A DNA stretch of 64,000 nt from Epinephelus fuscoguttatus (lineage: Eukaryota > Chordata > Actinopteri > Perciformes > Serranidae), in NCBI RefSeq assembly GCF_011397635.1, contig NC_064753.1:36108322-36172321 (forward strand), read 5' to 3'. Both the position numbers and the translations under genes were made by a program. Within the stretch, counting starts at the first letter, position 1; the number at the start of each line of letters is the position of its first letter. The notes beneath the pieces were generated by a model that was not told the origin of the DNA, did not search any database, and was given only the letters and a program-made list of their open reading frames with translations. Of this stretch, positions 1 through 10,095 are shown one piece after another.

Positions 1-1155
1 CATAGAAGAGTCCCTCAGGGAACTGCTGGAAACACTGTGCGCACACAAAGCACTGCTCGTGGTACAGTTCTCCATTACTGTTGACAATCTTCTCAGTCGG
101 AGCAAAGCCACTCTTACACCGCTCACAGGCCGCACTGGCCAGGGCATTAGCAATGCTGTTGCACGAGAGAAGAAAATACATATTAGTACAGTGCTTCCCT
201 GGAGTCCCTGTGAAACGTTAGGCTGACAAATAACTGGCATGCACGGCTAGACCACTGTTTATCATTTCTCACATAGCTCCTACATTAACTGCTGCGCTTG
301 TTTCAGCAGCTGTCACCATGGAGAGTGGAAAATAATATGTGAATCAGTTGGGGAACTCACTAACACCGTTACTCACTGCACAGCCACTGCCTAATTTGGT
401 AAAGGGGTAGAGGTACTGCAACACACACACACACTCAAGCACAATAACCTGACTAGTAACCACCAGACTTAGACATTATCTTATCCATGTACAGCCCAAT
501 ACTTTGGCACAGCCAACAAGTTTCTGTCACTATTACTGTAATGTTCAAGGCCAATGCTGACATAGGCTTGGTGTGGAACACAAAGATGTTAAAATCAAGT
601 TGCAGACTAAAACAACAGTAGCTAACCTAGCCAATCTTAATTTTATGTTAGTTTATTATTTTCCCCAGTAATAGCATATCATGCATTAGTTGCTATCTTT
701 AACTTCAAGTCAATTATGGTCATACCTGAATGCTCATAAAGGAAATTAGAGTCCAGGGGCAGTGAATGCTAATGATTAACATTTAGTTTGAGAGTTAAAA
801 CCCAGTGACAGCTAATTAGCATGCTAATCCTACAGTTAGCTTCGCTATAAGGAAGAACACTAACGTTACCGTTATTTTGGCTTACTGTTTCCGTTAGTGA
901 ACTAACTTTGACACAGCAGCTGTAAACCAACATTTAAATTGTTAGCGTGTACCAAAATATGCTGATAATAACATTTTTGCTGGTGCTCTAAGAAGGGTGC
1001 ACTATTTTAGCATAGCGGTTAGCTACCCTGATAGCTACGCTGGCAAGCTAGTATGACGTTAGCTTTAGCTTGTTAGTTGAAGTTAGCGGTTTGCTACTAG
1101 CTACCCAAGCTAATGAAAACTCTCACCTGCCCGTCATTCCAGCCACCCCCAGCAT
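1..1155 (-). CDS. lims1: lims1 (PINCH-1), first two coding exons, partial at window edge
   Basis: LIM-only adaptor of focal adhesions; PINCH proteins form the ILK-PINCH-parvin complex that links integrins to actin. Two coding exons are visible: 1127..1155 (ATG at 1155..1153, nine codons plus two bases, donor GT at 1126..1125) and 1..155 (acceptor AG at 157..156, continuing past the left edge). Joined in frame they give a short [10 protein letters not shown] leader, then [19 protein letters not shown] and [18 protein letters not shown], the first half of LIM domain 1 with its zinc-binding Cys/His residues. The ANALASA...CERC wording matches PINCH-1 better than PINCH-2. The remaining four and a half LIM domains lie outside the window. 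The intron between the exons (156..1126) shows no other gene. Confidence 0.93.
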
Positions 1156-1345
1156 CACCTCTTAGCACGACACTTTCAGACACGTAGCTAATAAGCAGCA
1201 ACAAACTAGTGTGCTACAACTGTTCGCTGAGTTGGCAAAGTTGATGAGGGGAAAGCAGGCTGTGTCGTCCCCTCCCAGCGGAGCCGTGCCGAGCCGTGTC
1301 TGAGCTGGCAGCCGCTTCAGGCCACCCACTCAGGGAGTGTCGATG
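1156..1345 (-). promoter_or_regulatory. lims1: lims1 5' UTR / promoter region
   Basis: GC-richer stretch directly upstream of the lims1 start codon, with several CG dinucleotides around 1265-1310, in an otherwise AT-rich neighbourhood. The transcription start is inferred, not seen. No TATA box was found. Confidence 0.4.
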
Positions 1346-2008
1346 GAAGTTTAACATCATCAGTTTCTACATCTGCTGCAGCACTCTGACCTGAATTAGT
1401 ACAGCCTCATCGTGCTGGATACAAAGGTGAGGGAGGCTGTAATGCATTCGATTTTCAAATCAACTTTCAATTGGATAAAGTAGTGTTTGTCTAAAAATAA
1501 TTGTCAGTAGTTTTATATTCCTCATCTACTACTTCTTTGGTGTCCTATTATCTTGTGATTATAAGTGTGACAAACTGCCTCTCAAGCTTTCTAATTTGCA
1601 CAACCAAGCCTTTGGAGCTGGAGGATTGTGGATCATGTATAATCAGCATGTACTGTCTGGAAACAAGTAAAAAGAAATTGATTGATAATGGTGTAATCTT
1701 TGTCTTGGATGAACTGCAATATTTCTTTAAATCTGTTTCTGTAAAAACAACAAACAAGAAAGCTTTTAAGACCTCTCAAATGATTGGTAAAATTATATCT
1801 AATAAAAACAACTAAGGTGTATTATTTCCAGGTTTACATCTCCCTTGTACAATTTAATGTTTGTCTGTAATAATTTTTGTGTTATGTTTTTTCTTTTGTT
1901 GTGTTTGATTTTGTTATTTCACATATGATGAATGAATGAATGAAATAAATATGTACAATGTACTTTTATATTTGAAATATAATCAATAAAAAAATATGTT
2001 TAATTAAT
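1346..2008. other. Intergenic, AT-rich, no gene
   Basis: No exon-like sequence recognised. A short open frame at 1501-1815 has no family resemblance and no coding-like composition. Confidence 0.5.
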
Positions 2009-2353
2009 GAAGCCCTAAGAGGCAACATTTTTTTGGTGATCTTTTTTCTTTTTTTTTTAATCATTATTCACAGCAGCCCATATTATTATTTTTTTATTAT
2101 TATTATTATTATACAGATGAGTTTTTCTTTTTTGTCATTCTTTTTAATTCATGGAAACGGGTAAAAAAAAATTTCCAGGAGTAATTTTTTATCTTTTTAT
2201 CCCAACTGTGAAAACAGATGTAACATATTTTTTTCCATATTTTTCCATCTGTAAAAGCTTCTAAAATAACATGTTTTGCCCTTTTCACAGATAAAAAAAA
2301 ATCACTGAAAAGTTATCCTGGAAAAAAAAAACTTGCTTGCCTCTCTGGGCCTC
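2009..2353. mobile_element. Small TIR element (MITE-like), AT-rich
   Basis: The ends form an imperfect inverted repeat: GAAGCCCTAAGAGGCAA at the left and, reverse-complemented, GAGGCCCAGAGAGGCAA at the right (14 of 17 match). The interior is T-rich and non-coding. No clear target duplication is visible, so it is old or the ends are slightly misplaced. Confidence 0.5.
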
Positions 2354-2494
2354 CAAAGTAACTTCATAGTAACAGAAGACATATAATACATTATAACTTA
2401 AATTTCATTTGCAAATACAGTATTTTGCAACACACTTGCCTCTGATTTCCCATTATCCCTGCCTTGTGTGCAAAATAACTGTACTGTAATTTCG

Positions 2495-2905
2495 GGGTGG
2501 GGAAAAATTGATACAGCATAGTATCCTGATATTTTGCCTGGCAATACTGTATTGATACACGCAGGCCAAGTATTGATTTTTTTTTATTATATGAATGATT
2601 ACCATTGCAAACACAAATTAATATTTTGGTAGCCTACTAGAATAATAAAGTAAATCGCTTTTTCAGTCCACTAGATACATTTTGCTGGAATAAAACTGAT
2701 TTACTGTGACATGAACACACTGAAAATTTGATGTTATTTGATAAAACAGATGACGACAAAGTTTTCCTCTGTGAACAGAATTCGCAGTTAAAAAAATGTA
2801 ATATAATGCAATATATGTTAACATAATACTCAGCATATCAAAATTGCAATGACGGAAGTATTTTGATATTATCGTCTTGTGGGTCCTCTGATGATTCCCA
2901 ACCCT
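2495..2905. mobile_element. MITE-like interspersed repeat (GGGTGGGGAA ends)
   Basis: The left end GGGGTGGGGAA and right end TTCCCAACCC are near inverse complements. The interior has the GATAC-rich wording often seen in fish MITEs of this type. The flanks TACTGTAA and TACTGTGA suggest a decayed 8-bp target duplication, as hAT elements make. Confidence 0.5.
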
Positions 2906-4650
2906 ACTGTGATTCATATAATAACACATAAAGCCATGAGTTTTATACTTAAAATCACACGTTACATATATATTTTTATGTTCAATGTTTGGGCATAATT
3001 TATCAACACAGAATGTAGAAAACAAATCCTCTGCAGTGTCTTAACACATTAGTGTTTGATAAGAGTGAAACAGCTATTTAATTAAAATATATTTCTATAT
3101 ATGAAAACATGTATAACCTCTTATCATACAGTATATGTATGTTTATTGCCATATATGGGACTTTCATATGAGGTGGGTGTGTCAGTCAAACTCAGAGGGA
3201 GTGATGGGAGTTTGCTGAGGGGAGCGAGAGGATAAAAATCAGGATTATTACAAACAAGTGCAAAGAAGTACAGCTTCTTCACACCCACTGCCCATGGAAG
3301 ACTAATCTAGGGAAGTAATTATCTGATGAATTTCGTCATATAGATGCAACATGCCTGTAAAACCAGTATCAAGTTCAGTCAAGCACAGATTGCGCCTCAT
3401 ATAGCCTCACAGTCAGGAGGTGTAACCAAACCAAGTGACAACACCTGTGCGGAGGTGTGAAGACGATATGAATATCATGTTGTTACTGCTCAGTATCATC
3501 ATATATTGTCTGTTAAAAAGTTTTTGAAAAACAGCTGACAAACACAAAACAAGTGTGTTCCTGAGTGTTTCAGCACATACAGAGCTGTAAAATCAGGATA
3601 GCTGATAATCTTTATAAAACTAACAGAAGTGTTTGGAATAATGGAGGAATAATGTGGATGTGAGAAACACGAGCCATCTGACTTTATTGGCTCTTCGTGT
3701 GTACCTGAAGTGCTACCAGAATGTTTCCTCTTTAAGGAATATCACTTATTGTCCTTTTAAATCCAAAGACCTAAAAAATATAATTAGCCATGGGTGGAGC
3801 AGGAGACGGCACACAAGTTATGTCTTGTATCTGATTTCCTCTAATGGAGCTATTATTTCACTGTGTCCTCTCTTGCTTGTGCTTATTTTTATGTCCTCAT
3901 GTTTACTGTTGTTTATATACCCTCTTAGCACTCTGCTCGGAGGTAAGTGCAGTATAAATAACAATTACTTGTATTGTATTCTACTCTTTTCCTCTTTGTC
4001 TGTAATGCTCCAATCTCCTCACAGGGGTGTTTCAGCTGCTTTAAAATTAAAATAAGTTGACTCACAGTTTTCAGAGGTATATTTTTCTACTTTGTAGCAT
4101 TATGTATAGTTTGCCTGTTTTCACTGTAAACACATAGCCAGTGTTTGACTAATAAAATTGTCTCCGTAACCCATTAAGGACAGAGGATAAGAGCTCTGCA
4201 GGACAAGAGTTATAAAGGGCTTTAAAAGCATTTTAAAGAAGGATAAATAATCTAAAGAAAAACATTACATTTCCCTTTTCTGTCAGATCCACCAAAAGCC
4301 ACCTCACTCCAAAAATGTCTTTGACAAAATCGGATTGTAAATAGGTTTTACATCCTGTCAAATAAAACTGCACTTTCACAGTACTTCCAACAAGCATATG
4401 GGAATCATTTGATTTCATAGGTTTGTCATTTTAGCAGGGCGTTGCTTGCAAAGTGAGTGATTTGAAGGCAAACACTGAGTCCTCTTCACCACATCTGACA
4501 GAATTGAATACTGTGGAGCAAAATACTGAGGGTGTGTAAACATAAGTAATTTCTGATGACCAATTTGATGTTTTCCACTCTCCAGAATAGTTAGTGACTG
4601 TTTCACAAAATGCTAAAAATACTTGGGGAGCAGACAGATCAAACTCAGCC
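2906..4650. other. Intergenic, no gene recognised
   Basis: AT-rich sequence without recognisable exons. The 133-residue open frame at 3654-4055 has no domain resemblance, no splice context and no neighbouring exon, so it is not called. Confidence 0.5.
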
Positions 4651-5695
4651 CACCTCTCTTCAGACCTGTAACGTCTTGAAACAAGGCAACAGTCTCTTTA
4701 CAGAAATCATAACCTGCTTACTCAAGATAATCCCCAGGCTTTGCTGTGAGCAGTTTCATGTAGGAACTATTTTCTTTCGACCAAACTGTAACCACCAACC
4801 GGAAGTGTGCATCTATGGCTAACCCACCCAACACATAGACCACATATAATAACGGACATAGTTACCGTGACATCACCCATTAGTTTGTGAACTCCTTTTT
4901 TGAAGTTTAGCATTTCAGCCATCGCCATCTTTTTTTTTTTTTGGAGCCAGAAGTGACCACTGGACGAGAGGTTGGAGCTGTGGAGGAGCCAGGGGTGGAT
5001 CTGACTCAAAGACTGTTGTGACACCTTGCAGACAGCCTATTACTCAAGCAGCCCTTCCCTAAGTATGTGTAATATTAAGCCTAAAAAATGTTTGTGAGTT
5101 AGTAATAGTTGACATGAAGGGCAAAGTTAGATAGAGACCAAAACCATTTTTGTATCACGCTGTAAACATGTTTATTTCTGCTGTTAAGTTTGGCATGTTA
5201 ACATGGTTGTCTATGGGGACTTAAGCAAGGTTTATGCTACTGCGTACCTGCGACGCAGAGGGCTTTGCAGAGGCGTTGCGTCCCTGTGTCAAGGCAACGC
5301 AGACCCAACGCAGACCGCAAGAGCTATGATTGGTCCTTCAAACTACATAATTTCCGGCATTTCGCAAGGTTTCACCTCCTGCAGCGTCACATATCCGCCC
5401 GTAGTCTGCCTCCAGCCATTCAATAGCAGAACTATGATAGGCACACAGCAACTGCGTGCACGTTGCGTCGAGTGTACGCTTCTGGAGCCAGCCTCAAGTG
5501 GCCATTCAAGGAACTGCAATTTTTGGCACTTCTGCGTTGGCTCCATTAATGCTCATATCTCGCACAGTCACAAGCATAACCCTCTCATCCATAAGTAGAT
5601 GCACACTTCCTTCCACGCAGTGAGATGGTTGGCAGGTGTAGTTTGGTAGAAAGAAAATAGTTCCTCCATGAAACTGCTCACAACAAGGTCTGTGG

Positions 5696-5899
5696 GGGGC
5701 ACTGGTGGCTTGGGTGGTGGAGCGGGTGCCCCGTGTGCAGGGCTGTTGCCGCGGCGGCCCGGGTTCGACTCCGGCCTGTGGCCCTTTGCTGCGTGTCATT
5801 CCCTCTCTCTCTCCCCCTTTCGCGCTTGTCTGTCCTGTCCATTAAAGGCTAAAAAGCCCCAAAAAATATCTTTAAAAAAAAAACAAAAAAAAAAAAAAA
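5696..5899 (+). repeat. tRNA-derived SINE with perfect 16-bp target duplication
   Basis: The tRNA-like head carries a B-box-like GGGTTCGACTCCGG. The body ends in an A-rich tail. The flanks at 5680-5695 and 5900-5915 are identical (ACAACAAGGTCTGTGG), so the insertion is intact and fairly young. LINE-driven retroposition is known for this class. Confidence 0.85.
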
Positions 5900-6040
5900 A
5901 CAACAAGGTCTGTGGATTATCTTGAGTGACCAGGTCATGATTTCTAGAAAGAGACATTGCTGTTGAGTTTTTCAAATGTATTTTTTGGGGTTGGCAACTC
6001 ACATCAAAATAATCTAGACTGATAAATAGCACTACAGGTA

Positions 6041-6345
6041 AAGGTGGCAAGGCAATGCAGTGGTTAGCACTATCACCTCACAGCAAGAGGGTTCCTGGTT
6101 CGAACCCAGGGTGGGGGAGCCTTTCTGTGTGGAGTTTGCATGTTCTCCCTGTGTCAGCGTCAGTTTCTTCTGGGTACTCCAGCTTCCTCCCACAGTCCAA
6201 AGACATGCAGGTTACATTAATTGGTGACTCTGGGTGCCAGTGGGTGTGAATGTGACTGTGAATAGTTGTCTCTATGTGTCAGCCCTGTGATAGTCTGGTG
6301 ACCTGTCCAGGGTGTACCCTGCCTCTCGCCCAGTGTCAGCTGAGA
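6041..6345 (+). repeat. tRNA-derived SINE, full-length type
   Basis: The head contains GCAGTGGTTAGCACTATC (A-box region) and GGTTCGAACCCAGGG (B-box), followed by the GGAGTTTGCATGTTCTCCC and CTGGTGACCTGTCCAGGG body found widely in teleost genomes. It interrupts the right end of the surrounding MITE. No perfect target duplication was identified. Confidence 0.85.
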
Positions 6346-6375
6346 TGTATTTTTGATTTGGGGATGAAAAAAACA

Positions 6376-7537
6376 CACACAAGAAGCTAATTAAAGCAAC
6401 AGTGTTGTTTTTATAGTTGAGACATGAAATACGTATTCAAACAGGCATTTTTAATGTGGCTATGAACTTAACTCAAATATTACATGTCTTTGGGAAAAGT
6501 ACAGTACAGGAGGTTACCTTCCAATAAATCTTCTCAGTACTTGTTCAGCTAAAATAAAAACAACACACTGCCACTGATCACTCTATAAAAAACTGCAGCC
6601 CTTATTTGGCCTATTCTTGAATATTACAATAATCATCTATAAGCATTCAATACAAATGTAGTTAATATCAACCAGTGGATGGCGTGGTTTTATAAATACA
6701 CAACAAAATGTAAAGGGTAAAGTCCATCGCCAGGCCTCGCTGACCCTCAGAGACAGAAAACAGAAAATTAAGACATGATGGGTCCCTATGAGAGGGCAGC
6801 AACCAAAGAAATATTAATGTGAAGATTTTCTTTTTCTATTAACATTTACAAGCAAAATACATCAAAAAAGGATGAACATCAACCTTGTAAAACAAGAATC
6901 CATTGTTAACTCAACATAATGATTTACAGATCTCTTTCATTGCACAGTCCAAGGGCGTCCATAGACTACAATATCCACCACCTTAAGACATCTTCCAACG
7001 TATTATTACTCACTCTATTGCAACAAAACAACAGTGAGACATAAATATTTAACTCTCACACATTCAGGCAAACATTCAGTTACATCAACATTCAGCTGTC
7101 ACACTGTCCTGGCGTCAGGGCTGCACAATTACCTCATTAAGGTCATGATTTTTATCAATTATACATGAGCACTGGTTACTGGATGATGTGGCACCTGTTG
7201 TGTGTTCGTATTGTTGGACAGCCTGTTCCTGTATGAAACTTATTGCATAAAGTGCAGTGTTTGTCATAATTGTGCAGCCCTGTTTGAATATTTGGAGCAG
7301 TTCTGTTACTTAGCAAATTTGAGCTAAATACACAAGGAGAAAAACTGAAGATAGATATACGTTTTGTATCTTTGTCGAGTGGTCATAATTGGAAACGTGG
7401 GCTTCTTCTCTGCTGTTTACAGACATGGCTGATGTTAGGAAACATTAATAACTTATATTTTGTTTAATAAAGATCCGTCAATCAATTTGAGAGCTCCTCA
7501 CGGGGCGACCCTTTATTTACTTAAGTAGATTAAGTAG
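6376..7537. other. Intergenic, no gene recognised
   Basis: No exon-like sequence. It may include distal 3' UTR of fbxl3, which lies downstream on the minus strand, but no polyadenylation signal could be assigned. Confidence 0.4.
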
Positions 7538-7545
7538 GTATCGAC

Positions 7546-7844
7546 CAGTGGTTCCCATCTGGTCCAGCCACACGGTCCAGATTTCTCCTTAGTCGTTAGT
7601 TTAAAGTCAGCTTCATACTTGCGTTTGGCCATGTCATTGAGCTAGTTTGCTGTCTCTGTTAAGCAGCTGTCAGTTATTCCCTCACTCTACAGCGGGAAAC
7701 AGCACTTCAAAATAAAAGCTCTGTGCCGGAAATCTGCTGTACTTCAAAATAAAGTGTGTTTTTTACAACCTCAGCATATTGGGTAGTCACTTGTGGCCCA
7801 TTCAGACCACTTTTGGGCCGCGAACCACCAGTTGGGAACAAGTG
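7546..7844. mobile_element. hAT-like MITE (CAGTGGTTCCC ends)
   Basis: Terminal inverted repeats: the left end starts CAGTGGTTCCCATCTGG and the right end finishes CCAGTTGGGAACAAGTG. Adjacent 8-bp flanks GTATCGAC and GCGTAGAC agree at five of eight bases, consistent with an old hAT insertion. It is related to the element at 22818-24575. Confidence 0.65.
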
Positions 7845-7852
7845 GCGTAGAC

Positions 7853-9082
7853 TATGAATGATTGTGTTTTCATGTTTCGTTTGTCCCTTTCCTAGAGTCT
7901 CAATTATTTTTTTCCGTCAACTATCAACAATGAAAATAATCCCATCTGCCAATTTAATCTCTTCAAACCAAAAATGTTTCTAAGAATAGAAAACTCAATA
8001 AAAAGCAAGTAAACTACCTTGGGTGACGCATAGAACTGACAGATTTACTGATCGCCACCAATGTTTTATCATCATGTGGCTGCAAAATACGTTAATCTCA
8101 TGCAGCTCATCTCGCTACACTTCATCAGAGTAAAAGTGCATCAGTAGAATTCGGTAAATGTACAAATATATAACGCCCACAATTAAAATTCTTTCCTCCC
8201 GTCTGTTTTGCAGTGTAACATTTTGATATTTACAGTCTTGATAGGAACATGGGTCAGGCAAGCAGAAATATAGCTACTGTACATTACACACAAAAATATG
8301 TCCAAACATCACTCTCTCTACATATATACAGTATATACAGAGTAAGATGATTATGGCCAGAGTCACTGAAGAGCACCACCTTTACAAATAGCTGTCCTTA
8401 GAAACAGGCAGACGAAACAGCACAGAGTAAGAGACAGCTCTATTTTTTCTAAATGAGATGCAGTGACTCAGAAACTAAGCAAAGACGTGGTGACAGGAGG
8501 CAGGAGCATGGAGAGCAAAACAAAACCTAATGTATTCAACATGTTGTTGCTGTGTGCTTCAGTATGGCCTACCTGACCACAGTGTTGTGATCAGCCATCC
8601 AGTCTACAACAAGCGTCACACCGAGGGTGACTGTCCCTTCATAATGAAATGTTTCTTACTCCTGTGCAGTTACCATGTGTCATTATTGGGTTGTAAACCT
8701 TCCATAACAGATAAGAAGTAGGACTTTTTATGACGTTAACTAGATATCACCAAAAGATACTGGCTTATAATGGTGACTATGCAGACTGCTTTCTGAGCTA
8801 CCACACTGCCTGGTCTCTGACATTTTGCTTTCAGTGTGGTGATGCCACCTGATGGAAAACATCTGTATGTAAAGTTACTGAAATTAAACTTGAAATTTGT
8901 GATTTCTATTAGAAAGATTATGCCCTCCTATGATATGACAAAATGGTATTGTTTCTGTCTGTATATAATGCAGTAAAGACAGGCTGCGTACATGAAATAA
9001 CCCCCACAAATTCCCATTCATTCCCAATAATGCCGACATTCCCGTTAATTCCCATGGAAAACCAATCACAGGGTGTTAGCCC
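7853..9082. other. Intergenic, no gene recognised
   Basis: No coding exon, RNA gene or clear repeat boundary seen. Open frames here (for example at 8530-8721) are short and unrelated to any family I know. Confidence 0.45.
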
Positions 9083-9478
9083 TTGAAGGAATACTTCACC
9101 TACAAAATAACCATTTGACAATCACTCAACACGTTACGTTGGATTTGTGAAGAAGACTGTTTTTTTGGCATGCCTCCATGGTGAACGGAGAATCCAAAAA
9201 TTATAATGTTTACGCAAAAAATAATGTGTTTGGGAAGTGCTGAGCATACGACTGCATAAATGGATTATACTGCATGAGTTGTGTGAGAGTTTGTAAGCAG
9301 ACATAGTTTTGCTGTTGTTAACCATGGTCCCTGACTGTTTACTTCAATTCATGAAGAATGTTTGCCTTTTTTGGATTCTTCGTTCACTGTGGAGGCATGC
9401 CAGAAAAACAAAGGTTTTTTGTCACAAAACTGAAGGTGACACGCGGTGAGTAAGTTTGCAGGTGAAGTATTCCTTTAA
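9083..9478. mobile_element. TTAA-type MITE with long terminal inverted repeats
   Basis: The left end TTGAAGGAATACTTCACCT and right end GGTGAAGTATTCCTTTAA are inverse complements over about 18 bases. The interior is also partly palindromic: GGCATGCCTCCA near 9170 and TGGAGGCATGCC near 9390. The TTAA edge suggests a piggyBac- or Kolobok-derived non-autonomous element; the class is inferred. Confidence 0.75.
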
Positions 9479-9497
9479 GAAAGGGCTCAGAAGACAA

Positions 9498-9930
9498 GGT
9501 GCTAAATGCTATAAGTGATAACATGACAAATAGAGGAAAAAAATATATAATAAAAGTCTTTCTCCTCACTTACAAAGTCGTCCATAACCAGGCCCCCTCA
9601 TACCTCATTGACCTGCTCCACATTCACACTCCTTCCCACAGCCTCCGCTCCTCTGATACCGACCTCCTATATCCACCTCCAGGACCAAGCATCAGACCGA
9701 GGGCACTTCTCCACAGCCACTTTTTCCCCAAACACATATGAGACTTATCCAATCTGTCACTTCTCACTAATCAAAACTCTGCTTTTAATGTGTGATTTTT
9801 GTTGTATTATATATTTTTAAACTGTTTGTAGATTGACTCTATGATCATTTTAACTTGTGCTGAACGTTTTTGAGTACCCTGAAAAGCACTCTATCAATAA
9901 AATGTATTATTACTATTAATATCATTATTA
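9498..9930 (+). mobile_element. L2/CR1-like LINE 3' fragment
   Basis: The frame at 9541-9740 reads KVFLLTYKVVHNQAPSYL...SLRSSD, the C-terminal wording of fish L2-type reverse transcriptase ORFs. It is followed by a tail with GAGTACCCTGAAAAGCACT and a TATTA-rich end, typical of L2 3' ends. It is severely 5'-truncated. Confidence 0.75.
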
Positions 9931-10095
9931 AATAATCAAAGCTCAAAGCTCAAGGTGAAGCAATTTCTTCATGTATTCAGGGCGAAAAAGAAAGGGCCTT
10001 TCTCACAAACAGGAGAAAGATGAGGGGGGTCTCCAAAAACATATTGTTCTCCAAGGGACACACAGTCACAAAAACTTAAATCTTCCTCCAAACAT

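Larger units (their letters stand above)
4655..6375. mobile_element. Nest of transposons: TTAA-type MITE family A holding two SINEs and another repeat
   Basis: The host element shares long stretches with the complete copy at 40450-41210: the GAGCAGTTTCATGTAGGAAC block near 4750, its partial inverse near 5650-5690, and the GACATTGCTGTTGAGTTTTT block near 5955. Its left end is missing. Inside it sit a GC-rich unclassified repeat (about 5080-5560), a SINE at 5696-5899 and a second SINE at 6041-6345. After the second SINE the host resumes with GTATTTTTGATTTGGGGATG, matching the right end of the 41-kb copy. The insertions can therefore be ordered in time. Confidence 0.72.

Noticed and set aside
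3654-4055. 133-residue frame
   Set aside because: No homology, no promoter or splice context; interpreted as a chance frame in intergenic DNA.
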